Origin: Anaerolineae bacterium | Lineage (GTDB): Bacteria > Chloroflexota > Anaerolineae > 4572-78 > J111 | DNA length: 64,000 bases | Assembly (NCBI GenBank): GCA_016926805.1 | Contig: JAFGNV010000049.1 | Span: forward strand, 1-64,000 | Direction: 5' to 3' | Part shown: one piece after another, positions 52,879 through 62,924 of the stretch | Layout: each line of letters opens with the position of its first letter | Numbering within the stretch: the first letter of the stretch is position 1 | The notes under the pieces: model-generated | Database searches by the model: none | Told to the model about the DNA's origin: nothing | The model's input: the letters and a program-made list of their open reading frames with translations, nothing else | Program-made: the position numbers and the translations under genes

Positions 52879-54066
52879 ATGGCTTATCGTACCTTGATTA
52901 TTTTGTTTCCCTTGTTGTTTATGGTGGTTTCATGTGGTGGCGCCGCAGGCACACCATTTCAGGCTGTCGATGAGGTTGTAGCCATTGATCTGGCTACTTC
53001 CACGCCCACCGAGGCTGCACCGGTAGCTGAACCGCCGACCTCTACTCCCACCGCCATCGTGACCGCCTCACCCACGGCAATACCAGGGGTTGAATCTGAA
53101 CCAACTGAAGAAACTCCGTTGGACATACCCACGTCGGCTCCCGGCCAAGAGCCAACTGTGTCCCCACCCTCGCCCACGCCGCTTGAGGAACCAACCGCTA
53201 CCCCATCCCTGCCCCCAACCCCACGGGTTAGTGGTGTGGCCGGTTTTGGTAACAATTTGGCCACCACAGACAAATTCCTGCTTAACCTCAGCGGCGTTCC
53301 TGCTCCACCGGCAGGGCAAACTTACCAGGGTTGGCTCATGGCGGATGATGGCACGGCGACCAGCGTTGGTGTGTTCAATGTAGGGTCTGATGGTAGTGTT
53401 GTCCTGGAATGGAATTCACCCAACAGCGAAAACCTCTTGAGCCACTATGCTGGTTTTCAGGTAACCCTTGAACCCGCTGGGGGTAGCGCCAGTCCAACCG
53501 GGCAGGTTATCCTGACGGGAGGCTTTGATGGACAAACCCTGACCAATGCCCGCCGCCTGTTTGTCAAGAATGAAAGCGAACCGGTGACCCCCTTGAACAC
53601 CGCCTTTGCCCTGGGGCTGATGGCCCAGACGGACATTGCCTTGCAACACGTGCAAAATGCGGTCAACGCGGCGGCGATTGGGGCCTTGCCGGAAACACGC
53701 ACCCACCTGGAACATGTTGTCAACATTCTTGAAGGGGCGGTTGGTCCTCGTTTTGGCGATCATGATGGCAATGGCAACGCCGAAAATCCGGGCGATGGTT
53801 TTGGCGTGATCGGTTATGCCGGACAAATGGCCACTCTGTTCAACCATCAGCCGGCCGTGGTTGAAGCTGCAACCGGGGTAACAACCCAGGTTAGCGCGAT
53901 TCAGGATAAGGCGCTGCAAGTTCTTACCCTTGACGATATGGGTACTGTAACTGCCCAACTGGCTGAGTTACAGGCGCTGGCCAACCAATTAAAAGCCGAC
54001 CCGGTAACTCAACTCTATCAGGCTGGTCAGACAGCGGCAAGTTTTAAGGTTACACCACTTGAGTGA
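52879..54066 (+). CDS. Lipoprotein with anti-sigma-K-like domain
   Basis: A 395-residue lipoprotein (signal peptide then VVSCGG, Cys near residue 20), a Pro/Thr-rich linker of about 90 residues, then two domains. The first (about 115-225; LSGVPAPPAGQTYQGWLM) looks like the extracytoplasmic domain of anti-sigma-K factors, which is an inference from motif shape. The second (about 235-390) is helical, with HVQNAVNAAAIGALPETRTHLEHV. AAGGAGAGG precedes the ATG. The stop overlaps no gene, and the cyclase start follows 17 bp later. It could be the sensing partner of the cyclase. Confidence 0.7.
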   Translation: MAYRTLIILFPLLFMVVSCGGAAGTPFQAVDEVVAIDLATSTPTEAAPVAEPPTSTPTAIVTASPTAIPGVESEPTEETPLDIPTSAPGQEPTVSPPSPTPLEEPTATPSLPPTPRVSGVAGFGNNLATTDKFLLNLSGVPAPPAGQTYQGWLMADDGTATSVGVFNVGSDGSVVLEWNSPNSENLLSHYAGFQVTLEPAGGSASPTGQVILTGGFDGQTLTNARRLFVKNESEPVTPLNTAFALGLMAQTDIALQHVQNAVNAAAIGALPETRTHLEHVVNILEGAVGPRFGDHDGNGNAENPGDGFGVIGYAGQMATLFNHQPAVVEAATGVTTQVSAIQDKALQVLTLDDMGTVTAQLAELQALANQLKADPVTQLYQAGQTAASFKVTPLE

Positions 54067-54082
54067 TCGCTGGAGATTAGTT

Positions 54083-56113
54083 ATGAAACGATTTTATTCC
54101 AGCCTTCGCTACAAGATAGGAGCCTGGATGCTCTTGCTTGGTCTGGTGCCCCTGTTTGTTATCAGCGTGGTGGTCCTATCCTCAACCCTAACCCGGTTGA
54201 CCAGCTTCTCCACGCGCCTGCGCGAAACAGAGAACGCACTCCGTTCCGATGTGGTCGGCCGCAATCTCAGTGGCGCTGCCGCCGACGCCACCGCCGATAT
54301 TGATAGTTATTTACTGGAACGAATTGCCGACGTGCGGCGTTGGAGTGAAGAAAGTGTGGTGATTGAGGCCGCGCGGCAGGGAACCATAGCCTCACAGCAA
54401 AATGGCCTGGTGGGCCTCTCGTCCGAGCAGGCCAAGATGCAACTTCAGGGCAGTTTGTTTGTGCCCATCACTCAAACCGTGTTCTCGCCGGCTCTATCCT
54501 TTGTTTTCCTGCAAACCGAGCGTCCGGAAACCCCTTTTGTGGAAGTAATTGTCACCGACGCCAACGGCCTCAACGTACTGATTACCCGGCCGGTGGCAGA
54601 GGTGACCCACGCCCAGGCGGATTGGTGGCAGGCAGCCAGCACGCAGGGGGTGGCTGGAATTGGACTAACCGAGGTTCACATCGACCCGGTGACCGGTTTG
54701 CCGGTGGTCGGCCTGGCCCTGCCGGTGGTTGACCCCGACACCAAAGAGGTTTTGGGCGTTATTCGCGGCCTGGTGCGGTTGACCGAGTTGCAACGCCGTC
54801 TGTCGCAAAAGGCCGTCAGCACCGGGGCCAATATTCAGGTATTCACCGCAGATGGCTTGTTGATTGTCGACACCGCCACCAATCACAGCCCGGAAAGTAT
54901 TCTCAATGAATCAAAAAACGTATTGGCCCAAAACTATCCCCCGGCGCTCAGGTCGATGGAAGCGCCCAAGGGAGTTGAGGGAGCCGGGGCCATGCTGGTT
55001 GGCAGTACCAGGGAACGGGACATTGTGGGTTATGCCCACACCAGCGGCAACGATTTTTACGATGTTCCGGCTCAACTTTCCGGTTTTGCGGGATTTGATT
55101 GGGGTGTAACGGTGGCCCAGCCGGAGAGTCTGGCCCTGCAAGTGCTGTCTCGTTTAATCGAAACCGGTCGGGAGTTCGAACGCTTGCCGCCTTTTTTGGG
55201 TGGCCTGTTTGGCGGGATTATTGTGATAGTGGCGGTGGCCAGTTTGATTGGTGCAATTCTCGTTTCCGGCGGCATTACCAAACCCCTGCTTGAACTCAGC
55301 GAGGTGGCCAGGCGAGTACAGGGCGGCGATTTGAATGCAAAGGTGGAAGTCCGTTCCAGCGACGAGGTGGGGGTGTTGGGCGCTGCTTTTAACACCATGA
55401 CCGCCGGTCTGCGCGAGCGGGAACGGGAACGCGACATCTTTGGCCGGGTTGTATCGCCCGAAGTCCGTGAGAAGTTACTCAGCGGCGCGCTGGAACTCGG
55501 CGGTGAGACTCTCTGGATTGCCGTGCTGTTTTCCGACATCCGCAGTTTTTCGACTATTTCGGAGCAAATGACGCCTCAGGAGGTGGTGACGTTTCTCAAC
55601 GAGTACCTGTCGGAAATGACTCATGCCATTCGGGAATGGGGGGGCTACATCAATAACTTCATCGGCGATGCAATTGTCGCTATCTTTGGCGCGCCCATTG
55701 ACCAGCCAGACAAAGAATGGCGCGCCGTCGCCGCGGCCCTGGCCATGCGTGAGCGGCTGATCGAACTGAACCGGCGTCGCACCGGGCGTGGTGAGCCGGC
55801 CATTGGCAACGGCGTGGGCATCAGCACCGGCGAGGCGGTTGCCGGGCAGATTGGCTCGCTGGAGCGGTTGATGTATACCGTCATCGGCGATACAGTTAAC
55901 GTGGCTGCGCGGTTGGAGTCGCTAACCAAGGATTACCCCGAATACCCTATCCTCATCAACGGGCCAACTGCCGAAGCATTGCAAGACCGCACCGATCTGG
56001 TGCTCAAGCATCTGGGTCCCATCCAGGTCAAAGGCCGCGCCGAGCCGGTGGACGTATTCGCTGTGGTGGAGTGGTGCAAACCCAACCAGCAGATGTTATC
56101 AGCGCAGGTTTAG
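54083..56113 (+). CDS. Membrane class III adenylate/guanylate cyclase
   Basis: A 676-residue protein from ATG 54083 (GGAG eight bases upstream). A first membrane helix (about 12-35), an extracytoplasmic dCache-type sensor (about 60-345), a second helix (about 365-390), a HAMP domain (GGITKPLLELSEVARRVQGGDL) and a class III cyclase catalytic domain (about 475-660) follow. Metal-binding Asp is in LFSDIRSFSTISEQM and the second in GDAIVAIFGAP. The family converts ATP or GTP to cAMP or cGMP; the specificity residues were not checked further. It is paired with the lipoprotein just upstream. Confidence 0.92.
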   Translation: MKRFYSSLRYKIGAWMLLLGLVPLFVISVVVLSSTLTRLTSFSTRLRETENALRSDVVGRNLSGAAADATADIDSYLLERIADVRRWSEESVVIEAARQGTIASQQNGLVGLSSEQAKMQLQGSLFVPITQTVFSPALSFVFLQTERPETPFVEVIVTDANGLNVLITRPVAEVTHAQADWWQAASTQGVAGIGLTEVHIDPVTGLPVVGLALPVVDPDTKEVLGVIRGLVRLTELQRRLSQKAVSTGANIQVFTADGLLIVDTATNHSPESILNESKNVLAQNYPPALRSMEAPKGVEGAGAMLVGSTRERDIVGYAHTSGNDFYDVPAQLSGFAGFDWGVTVAQPESLALQVLSRLIETGREFERLPPFLGGLFGGIIVIVAVASLIGAILVSGGITKPLLELSEVARRVQGGDLNAKVEVRSSDEVGVLGAAFNTMTAGLRERERERDIFGRVVSPEVREKLLSGALELGGETLWIAVLFSDIRSFSTISEQMTPQEVVTFLNEYLSEMTHAIREWGGYINNFIGDAIVAIFGAPIDQPDKEWRAVAAALAMRERLIELNRRRTGRGEPAIGNGVGISTGEAVAGQIGSLERLMYTVIGDTVNVAARLESLTKDYPEYPILINGPTAEALQDRTDLVLKHLGPIQVKGRAEPVDVFAVVEWCKPNQQMLSAQV

Positions 56114-56195
56114 GACGAAGATATAGTCATAAACTACATATCTCAAGCCATTTCTTTTCCACGTTTATAGGAAAACCGTTAGAACAAAGGTCGTG

Positions 56196-56224
56196 TTGAT
56201 TCCGGGCGGCAAAACTTGTATAAT
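56196..56224 (+). promoter_or_regulatory. Promoter of the acyl-CoA ligase gene
   Basis: TTGATT (56196-56201), 17 nt, TATAAT (56219-56224), 35 bp before the ATG. Confidence 0.75.
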
Positions 56225-56259
56225 GGAAACGATCAAGTTTTGTAGCTTACGAGACCCCT

Positions 56260-57939
56260 ATGTCAAGACCCTGGCTTAATTTTTATGATGACGAAGTTCC
56301 GGATGAGTTAGTCATCCCACCCCTCACCCTTCCTGATTTGTTACGTAATGCCGCTAAAGATCACCCCAAACAGACGGCCACCATCTTTATGGGCGCGCGG
56401 ATGAATTATCGCCAGTTACAGCGAGAGGTTGACAAATTGGCTGCCAGCCTGCATGAGTTAGGCGTGCGTAAGGGTGACCGGGTGGCCATCATGCTGCCCA
56501 ATTGCCCGCAAACCATCATTGCCTATTACGCTACAGTTTCGTTGGGAGCGGTGGCGGTGATGACCAATCCCCTCTATGTTGAACGCGAGCTAGAATTTCA
56601 GTGGGGCAATGCCGGGGTAGAAACTGTTATCAGTTTGAATATGTTCTGGCCGCGCATCGAGGCGGTGCGGCAGAAACTACCCCTTAAGCACGTCATCTTG
56701 AGCGCGGTGCAGGATTACATGCCGGGCCTCAAACGCTGGCTGACCCCGTTTGAGCTGCGCCGCCAGGGGAAATGGGTCAAGGTTGAATATAACGATATCG
56801 TTTGTTCCTTCAAAACATTGATTAAGCGCCAGCGCAACCGGCCCCCGGAGGTCGATATTTTCCCTAACGATTTGGCCTGTTTGCAGTACACCGGCGGCAC
56901 TACCGGCCTGCCCAAAGGCGCAATTCTCACGCACCGCAATTTGATTGCCAGTTTGGTGCAAATTCGGCGGTTTTTGCTGTTTGGCCATCAGGAAGGCGAA
57001 GACATTGCCCTGGCCATTATCCCGTTTTTCCACGTGTATGGCATGAACGGCATGATGAACCTGGGGACGTATCTGGCCGCCACGTTGGTGCTCATTCTCC
57101 AACCCGAAATCAAAACCATTGTCGAGGCGATTGTAGCCGAGCGTCCCACCTTTTTTGTGGGCGTCCCGGCCCTGTTTGTGGCGCTGAATAATTACAAAAC
57201 TTTTGACCGGATTGATTTGACCTCGATCAAAGCGATGTTCAGCGGCGCGGCCCCGTTGCCGGTGGAGGTGATGGAAACCTTCGAGTCGCGCACCGGCGTC
57301 CGCATTGCCGAAGCCTACGGCATGACAGAGGCTTCCTCGGTGACGCACGTCAATCCCCTTAAAGGCCGACGCAAAGTTGGCAGTATTGGCGTACCCATCA
57401 TCGGCACCGACGCCAAAATTGTCGATGTAAAGAACCCGACCAGGGAACTTGGCGTGGGTGAAACCGGCGAATTGCTGGTTAAAGGGCCACAAGTGACGCA
57501 AGGTTATTGGCAAGCCGCCGAGGAAACGGCCAGTGCCTTGCACGATGGTTGGCTACACACCGGCGACATCGCCTATATGGATGAGGACGGTTACTTTTAC
57601 ATTGTTGATCGCAAAAAAGATCTGATTCTCAGCGCCGGGTACAACGTTTATCCGCGCGAGGTAGAAGAGGTTTTGTATCAGCACCCCAAAGTGTTGGAGG
57701 CCGCCGTGATTGGCCTGCCTGATGATGTGCGCGGCGAAAAAATCACCGCCTACCTGGTTCTCAAACCCGGCGAAACCGCCACCGCCGCCGAAATTCGCGC
57801 TTTCTGCCGGGAGCGATTGGCCCCCTACAAACAGCCCCGCTCCGTTGTTTTCCGCAACGAACTGCCCAAAGCTTTGGCCGGTAAAGTTCTTCGCCGCAAA
57901 CTCCGTGAGGAGGCCCTGGCCGAGATGGGGCAGAAGTAG
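56260..57939 (+). CDS. Long-chain fatty acid--CoA ligase
   Basis: A 559-residue ANL-superfamily enzyme that activates fatty acids with ATP and CoA. Core motifs: YTGGTTGLPKGAILTHRN (P-loop), AEAYGMTEASSV, and HTGDIAYMDEDGYFYIVDRKKDL with the C-terminal Lys region (KALAGKVLRRKL). Length and order match FadD. It starts at a plain ATG and is the only gene of its transcript. A short inverted repeat follows. Confidence 0.92.
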   Translation: MSRPWLNFYDDEVPDELVIPPLTLPDLLRNAAKDHPKQTATIFMGARMNYRQLQREVDKLAASLHELGVRKGDRVAIMLPNCPQTIIAYYATVSLGAVAVMTNPLYVERELEFQWGNAGVETVISLNMFWPRIEAVRQKLPLKHVILSAVQDYMPGLKRWLTPFELRRQGKWVKVEYNDIVCSFKTLIKRQRNRPPEVDIFPNDLACLQYTGGTTGLPKGAILTHRNLIASLVQIRRFLLFGHQEGEDIALAIIPFFHVYGMNGMMNLGTYLAATLVLILQPEIKTIVEAIVAERPTFFVGVPALFVALNNYKTFDRIDLTSIKAMFSGAAPLPVEVMETFESRTGVRIAEAYGMTEASSVTHVNPLKGRRKVGSIGVPIIGTDAKIVDVKNPTRELGVGETGELLVKGPQVTQGYWQAAEETASALHDGWLHTGDIAYMDEDGYFYIVDRKKDLILSAGYNVYPREVEEVLYQHPKVLEAAVIGLPDDVRGEKITAYLVLKPGETATAAEIRAFCRERLAPYKQPRSVVFRNELPKALAGKVLRRKLREEALAEMGQK

Positions 57940-57955
57940 GATGCAACCCATCAGT

Positions 57956-57989
57956 GAGTCAGCGAGTCAACGGATAGCTTCGCTGACTC
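57956..57989. repeat. Inverted repeat after the acyl-CoA ligase
   Basis: GAGTCAGCGA (57956-57965) pairs with TCGCTGACTC (57980-57989). GTTGATTCGTTTCC follows, so it may weakly terminate. GAGTCA also occurs in the flanks, as in the other intergenic palindromes. Confidence 0.6.
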
Positions 57990-58046
57990 GTTGATTCGTT
58001 TCCTTACTCACTTTCAAAACCCCACCTTCCCGTGTAAAATATCCCT

Positions 58047-59102
58047 ATGCAAGAAATCCTGACCCACCTTGAAATCTGGCAGGCCCGTGGTGATACCGTG
58101 GCCCTGGCTACCGTCATTAATACCTGGGGTTCCTCGCCCCGCGCCCCCGGGGCCAAGATGGCCGTAAACCAACATGGAGAAATGATTGGCTCGGTCAGCG
58201 GCGGTTGTGTGGAAGGAGCCGTGGTGGAAGAGGCCCTGGCCGTCATCAGAACCGGCCGGCCCAAATTGTTGCATTACGGAGTGGCCGACGAAGAGGCCTG
58301 GCAGGTTGGTTTGGCCTGTGGGGGCACCATTGAGATTTTAGTCGAGCGGTTCCAGGATTTTGGCCTAAAAGATTATCTCCGACAAGATAAAGGCGTTATT
58401 TTGGCCACGGTAGTGCGTGGGCCTGAGCATTGGCTCGGGGTCAAGGCGCTCATTCCCGCCGAAGGCGAACCAACCGGTCCGCTGCTGGCGACCTTGCTGC
58501 GGGACCAACTTTTGCAAGACACGCCAGGTCTGCTGAACCAGGGTGCGGCCATCACGCATCACTATGCTCTGCCCGCCGAGGGGTTGGCCGAGGTTGACGT
58601 TTTTTTTGATATTTTTCGTTCGGCCCCCCGACTCGTCATCATTGGGGCGGTCCACATTGCCAGTGAGCTGGTTCACTTTGCCCGGCGTTTTGGCTTTTGT
58701 ACCTACGTGGTCGACCCGCGTCGCGCTTTTGCCACCCGCGATCGATTTCCGCACGTCGATAACCTGCGGCAGCAGTGGCCCGATGAGGCGCTGCCGGAGA
58801 TTGGCCTGACCCCCAACACCAGCGTGGTTGTGCTCAGCCACGATCCAAAATTGGACGACCCGGCCTTGAAACTGGCCCTGTCCAGCCCGGTCTTTTACGT
58901 TGGCGCGTTGGGCAGCCCCAAAACTCACGCCAAACGAGTCGAGCGGTTATTGGCTGAGGGTCTGACCCAGGCCCAGCTTGACCGTCTCCACGCGCCCATT
59001 GGTCTTAATATTGGGGGGCGTTCTCCGGCGGAGATTGCTTTGAGCATTATGGCCGAGATGGTGGCAGTTAGGAATGGTAAACAAATAGTAGATCGTAAGT
59101 AG
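58047..59102 (+). CDS. XdhC/CoxI-family protein
   Basis: A 351-residue XdhC-like protein. WGSSPRAPGAKMAV, VSGGCVEGAVVEEAL and a Rossmann half (VIIGAVHIASELVHFARRFG, VVLSHDPKLDD, GALGSPKTHAKR) match the family that inserts or sulfurates the molybdenum cofactor of xanthine-dehydrogenase-type enzymes. No molybdoenzyme gene is in the window, which is unusual for the context. The upstream TATCCC is weak, so the start is by similarity. Confidence 0.87.
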   Translation: MQEILTHLEIWQARGDTVALATVINTWGSSPRAPGAKMAVNQHGEMIGSVSGGCVEGAVVEEALAVIRTGRPKLLHYGVADEEAWQVGLACGGTIEILVERFQDFGLKDYLRQDKGVILATVVRGPEHWLGVKALIPAEGEPTGPLLATLLRDQLLQDTPGLLNQGAAITHHYALPAEGLAEVDVFFDIFRSAPRLVIIGAVHIASELVHFARRFGFCTYVVDPRRAFATRDRFPHVDNLRQQWPDEALPEIGLTPNTSVVVLSHDPKLDDPALKLALSSPVFYVGALGSPKTHAKRVERLLAEGLTQAQLDRLHAPIGLNIGGRSPAEIALSIMAEMVAVRNGKQIVDRK

Positions 59103-59140
59103 CAAATGGTAGACTTGCTAATCTTACTTCGGAAATTCCA

Positions 59141-59241
59141 GAGACCTGACAGGTTTTCATGACAACTTTCCGGCAAATTGAGGCTAAAATTTGGGATTTT
59201 GATCGGATTTCAAATAGTTATGCCAAAACCTGTCAGGTCTC
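59141..59241. repeat. 17-bp inverted repeat before the tricorn gene
   Basis: GAGACCTGACAGGTTTT (59141-59157) and its exact reverse complement (59225-59241) enclose 67 bp. Each arm is itself partly palindromic (ACCTG-A-CAGGT). It sits in the 166-bp gap between xdhC and the tricorn gene, ending 27 bp before the ATG. Confidence 0.8.
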
Positions 59242-59268
59242 CTTGAGAAACTTTTTAGAGGAAGATAA

Positions 59269-62200
59269 ATGACAACCAGCGGTTACTACAGATTTCCAAC
59301 AATTTATAAGAACACAGTGGTTTTTGTCTGCGAGGATGATTTATGGGAAGTGTCGGCGCGAGGCGGGGTGGCTCGGCGGCTGACGGCCAATCTGGGTATG
59401 GTGTCTCATCCGGCCTTATCGCCGGACGGGAAATGGCTGGCTTTTGTTGGCCGCGAAGATGGCGAAGATGAAGTGTATGTAATGCCGGCCCAGGGTGGTC
59501 CGGCCACCCGCCTGACCTGGTTGGGCAGTCGAACGATGGTGGTGAACTGGACTCCCGATGGCCGGAAGGTTGTGTTTGCCAGTAACGCGGGGCAGCCGTT
59601 TTATAGTTTGACCCCGCTTTACGCGGTGAGTCCCAAGGGGGGACAGCCGGAACCTCTCCCGTATGGCCCGGCCCGGTCTATCTCGTTTGGGCCTGAGGGG
59701 GGGCTGGTTATTGGCCGACGGGCGCACGATCTGGCCAACTGGAAGCGGTATCGCGGTGGCACGGCGGGCGACATCTGGATTGACTTCCAGGGCAATGGAA
59801 AATTCAAGCTACTACTCAAACGATTGAAAAGCAATATGGTCAGCCCGATGTGGTTGGGCGAGCGCATCTACTTTCTGTCCGATCACGAGGGAATTGGCAA
59901 TCTTCATTCTTGCACGCCCGAGGGAAAGGACCTTCAGCGTCACACTCATCACGAGGATTACTACGTGCGTAACCCTGCTACCGATGGCCAGCGCATCGTT
60001 TACCGGGCCGGAGCGGAACTGTATGTGTTTGATCCGGCCAGGGAAAAGATCGATAAAATCAAGATTGAATTGCACAGCCCGCAGGTGCAGCGTAACCGAA
60101 AGTTTGTCAAAGCTTCGTCTTATCTTGACCATTACTCCCTGCACCCCAAGGGACACAGCGTCACCTTTACCACGCGAGGTAAGGCGTTTGCCATGTCTAA
60201 TTGGGAGGGTGCAGCCATTCAATATGGGGAGCCACAGGGCGTGCGTTATCGCCTGACCGAGTGGCTGAATGATGGACAGCGCCTGGTCATGGTCAGTGAT
60301 GCCACCGGTGAAGAAGTGGTGGAGATTCATAAGGATGCTACCCAGTCGCCCACGGACCGCACGGTAGAGCAGCTAGCCGATCTGGATATTGGTCGGCCTC
60401 TTTTCTTTAAGGTGTCGCCCACGGACGATGCCCTGGCCTTTGGCAATCACCGTTATGAGCTAATTCACGTTGATTTAAAGAACAAGGCATTGCGGGTGCT
60501 GGATAAAAGTAACTATGGCCGCATCTACGGGGTGGATTGGTCGCCGGATGGCAAGTGGGTGGCCTATAGCTTTAGAACGTCTGTGTTTACATCGGCCATA
60601 AAATTGTGCCATCTGGAGAGCGGCGAAACCCATTTTGTGACCGCACCCAATAACCTGTTTGATGTGAGTCCCAATTTTGACCCCGCCGGTAAGTATCTTT
60701 ATTTCATTTCCTATCGAGATTTTGACCCGGTGTCCGACAGTCAGTATTTTGAGTTGAGTTTCCCTCGCGGCGGTCGTCCCTATCTGGTTACCTTACAAAA
60801 AGATTTGCCCAATCCCTTCATTCCTCTGCCCGGCGAGGCTGCCACGTCGGAGGAGGGCGAGGATGATGATAAGGACAAAGCCAAAGAGGGTGAGGCTGAC
60901 AAGGCGGATAAATCCGTAGATAAATCCACAGATAAAGCCGAGGAAAAGGCTAAGGAGCCGGGCAAGCCGGATAAAGACGAGAAAAAACCGACCCAGATCG
61001 ACTTGGATGGTATTCAGCATCGGGTGGTGGCTTTTCCTGTGGCCGAAAGTCTCTATCATCAAATCAAGGGTATTAAAAAAGGCAAAGTCTTGTTTACCTC
61101 GTTTCCGGTGGAGGGGAGTCTGGATAGCGACGGGCATGACAATGACGACAAAGTTGGCAAGGGCGCTTTGGAGATGTATGACCTGGCCGAGCGCAAGAAA
61201 GAGTTTGTTGTCAGTGGAATCAATGATTTTGATGTATCGCGCGAACGAGACTTCTTGATTTATCGGTCGGGCAAAAACCTGCGCGTGCTCAAGGCCGGGG
61301 AAAAGCCGGACAACGAGGCCAAAGGCTACACCAAAAAGAGCGGTTGGCTCCACATGAGCCGGGCGCGGGTGGCGGTCAATCCATTGGATGAATGGCGCCA
61401 GATGTTCCGGGAGGCCTGGCGCTTGCAACGTGACCATTTTTGGACCGAGGATATGTCGCAGGTGGATTGGCAATTAATTTACCAGCGCTACCTCTTGCTG
61501 GTAGAGCGCGTGGCCACGCGCTCGGAGTTTTCGGACTTGATGTGGGAAATGCAGGGCGAACTGGGAACCTCGCATGCTTATGAATTGGGCGGCGATTACC
61601 GGCCCGTGCCGCATTATCCCCAGGGGGTTTTGGCCGCCGATTTTGAATACGACTCCAAGGCCAACGGCTACCGGGTTACGCACATTGTGCAGGGCGATTC
61701 CTGGCTGGAACGATACGATTCGCCCTTAAACCGGCTGGGGGTTAATGCACAGGTGGGAGATGTGCTGCTGGCTATTGATGGCCAGCTTTTGAGCGCAGAC
61801 GTGTCGCCCCAGCAAGTGCTGGTAAACCGAGCCGGGGTGGAAGTTCAACTGACCTTTGCCGGGCAGAACCAGGCGGAGGCAGCAAAGAAAGGGGCCGGGG
61901 CGGAACAGAAGGAAGACGGCACCGGGAACGAAAACCAGTCTAGCCGCACCGTGTTGGTAAAAACCCTGCCCAATGAGATGAAAGCCCGCTACCGGGAGTG
62001 GGTCGAGACCAATCGTCGGCGGGTGCACGAGGCCACGCAGGGCCGGGTGGGTTATGTGCACGTGCCAGATATGAGCGCGTTTGGCTACTCCGAATTTCAC
62101 CGCTACTACCGGGCCGAATCGGAACGGGAGGGCCTGATTGTAGACGTGCGTTTCAATGGCGGGGGTAATGTATCGCAATTGTTGCTGGAGAAGCTGGCCC

Positions 62201-62673
62201 GCCGCCGGATAGGTTATGATAAACCTCGTTATGGGGAGGCGGTGCCTTATCCCTACCATTCGGTGTTGGGGCCGCTGGTGGCCCTGACCAACGAGTATGC
62301 CGGCTCGGATGGTGACATTTTCAGCCACGCTTTCAAGATGATGGGACTGGGACCACTCATTGGCAAACGAACCTGGGGTGGGGTGATTGGTATCTGGCCG
62401 CGTCACTCGCTGGTGGACGGTACCTTAACCACCCAGCCGGAATTCTCGTACTGGTTTGAGGACGTTGGTTGGGCTGTGGAAAATTATGGCACCGATCCCG
62501 ATATCGAGGTCGAGATTAAACCCCAGGATTACGCCAGAGCTAAGGACACCCAGTTAGAACGGGGCGTTAAGGAAATCTTGAAGTTGATGGCCGCGAATCC
62601 CCCTCGTTTGCCCGACTTTGGACCGCGGCCCAGCCGGGCGTTGCCCAAATTGCCCAAGGCAAAAAAGAGGTAA
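59269..62673 (+). CDS. Tricorn-type S41 protease
   Basis: A 1134-residue tricorn protease homologue, which trims peptides produced by larger proteases. The N-terminal half forms beta-propeller blades (GGVARRLTANLGMVSHPALSP is a typical blade). A Lys/Asp/Glu-rich low-complexity insert lies near residues 520-575 (KADKSVDKSTDKAEEKAK). Then come a C1 helical part, a PDZ domain (GVNAQVGDVLLAIDGQ, about 820) and the S41 catalytic part with the nucleophile in NEYAGSDGDIFSH and VDVRFNGGGNVSQ. The protein starts MTTSGYYRFP, with no signal peptide, so it is cytoplasmic. It has its own region with palindromes on both sides. Confidence 0.93.
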   Translation: MTTSGYYRFPTIYKNTVVFVCEDDLWEVSARGGVARRLTANLGMVSHPALSPDGKWLAFVGREDGEDEVYVMPAQGGPATRLTWLGSRTMVVNWTPDGRKVVFASNAGQPFYSLTPLYAVSPKGGQPEPLPYGPARSISFGPEGGLVIGRRAHDLANWKRYRGGTAGDIWIDFQGNGKFKLLLKRLKSNMVSPMWLGERIYFLSDHEGIGNLHSCTPEGKDLQRHTHHEDYYVRNPATDGQRIVYRAGAELYVFDPAREKIDKIKIELHSPQVQRNRKFVKASSYLDHYSLHPKGHSVTFTTRGKAFAMSNWEGAAIQYGEPQGVRYRLTEWLNDGQRLVMVSDATGEEVVEIHKDATQSPTDRTVEQLADLDIGRPLFFKVSPTDDALAFGNHRYELIHVDLKNKALRVLDKSNYGRIYGVDWSPDGKWVAYSFRTSVFTSAIKLCHLESGETHFVTAPNNLFDVSPNFDPAGKYLYFISYRDFDPVSDSQYFELSFPRGGRPYLVTLQKDLPNPFIPLPGEAATSEEGEDDDKDKAKEGEADKADKSVDKSTDKAEEKAKEPGKPDKDEKKPTQIDLDGIQHRVVAFPVAESLYHQIKGIKKGKVLFTSFPVEGSLDSDGHDNDDKVGKGALEMYDLAERKKEFVVSGINDFDVSRERDFLIYRSGKNLRVLKAGEKPDNEAKGYTKKSGWLHMSRARVAVNPLDEWRQMFREAWRLQRDHFWTEDMSQVDWQLIYQRYLLLVERVATRSEFSDLMWEMQGELGTSHAYELGGDYRPVPHYPQGVLAADFEYDSKANGYRVTHIVQGDSWLERYDSPLNRLGVNAQVGDVLLAIDGQLLSADVSPQQVLVNRAGVEVQLTFAGQNQAEAAKKGAGAEQKEDGTGNENQSSRTVLVKTLPNEMKARYREWVETNRRRVHEATQGRVGYVHVPDMSAFGYSEFHRYYRAESEREGLIVDVRFNGGGNVSQLLLEKLARRRIGYDKPRYGEAVPYPYHSVLGPLVALTNEYAGSDGDIFSHAFKMMGLGPLIGKRTWGGVIGIWPRHSLVDGTLTTQPEFSYWFEDVGWAVENYGTDPDIEVEIKPQDYARAKDTQLERGVKEILKLMAANPPRLPDFGPRPSRALPKLPKAKKR

Positions 62674-62752
62674 GGGTAAGGCAACTCGTAGCATAGTTGA
62701 TTTGCTTCGAAATGTTCAATACGAGTTATCTTGAATACGAGTTGCCTTGCCC
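62674..62752. repeat. Long inverted repeat after the tricorn gene
   Basis: GGGTAAGGCAACTCGTA (62674-62690) and TACGAGTTGCCTTGCCC (62736-62752) match over 16 of 17 bases. Within the loop, ATACGAGTTAT is a partial third copy. The region 62674-63013 has no gene; the rest holds a terminator and the gyrB promoter. Confidence 0.75.
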
Positions 62753-62848
62753 CTACGTTACCCAAATTATTGAGATAATACAACAGCGGTACAAAAATCC
62801 TATTATTTTGGTACATTTGTTCTATCAATTGATATTTTTGCCCAAAAT

Positions 62849-62874
62849 GCACTACATATAGTAGTGCGTTTTTT
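62849..62874 (+). terminator. Terminator-like hairpin upstream of gyrB
   Basis: GCACTAC, loop ATATA, GTAGTGC, then GTTTTTT. It can end transcription from the tricorn gene, or serve as a control point of the region before gyrB. Confidence 0.75.
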
Positions 62875-62924
62875 ACAATTACCCAATATATTGTGTATCA
62901 GTGTTAAGGGCCGGCCGAATAAAT

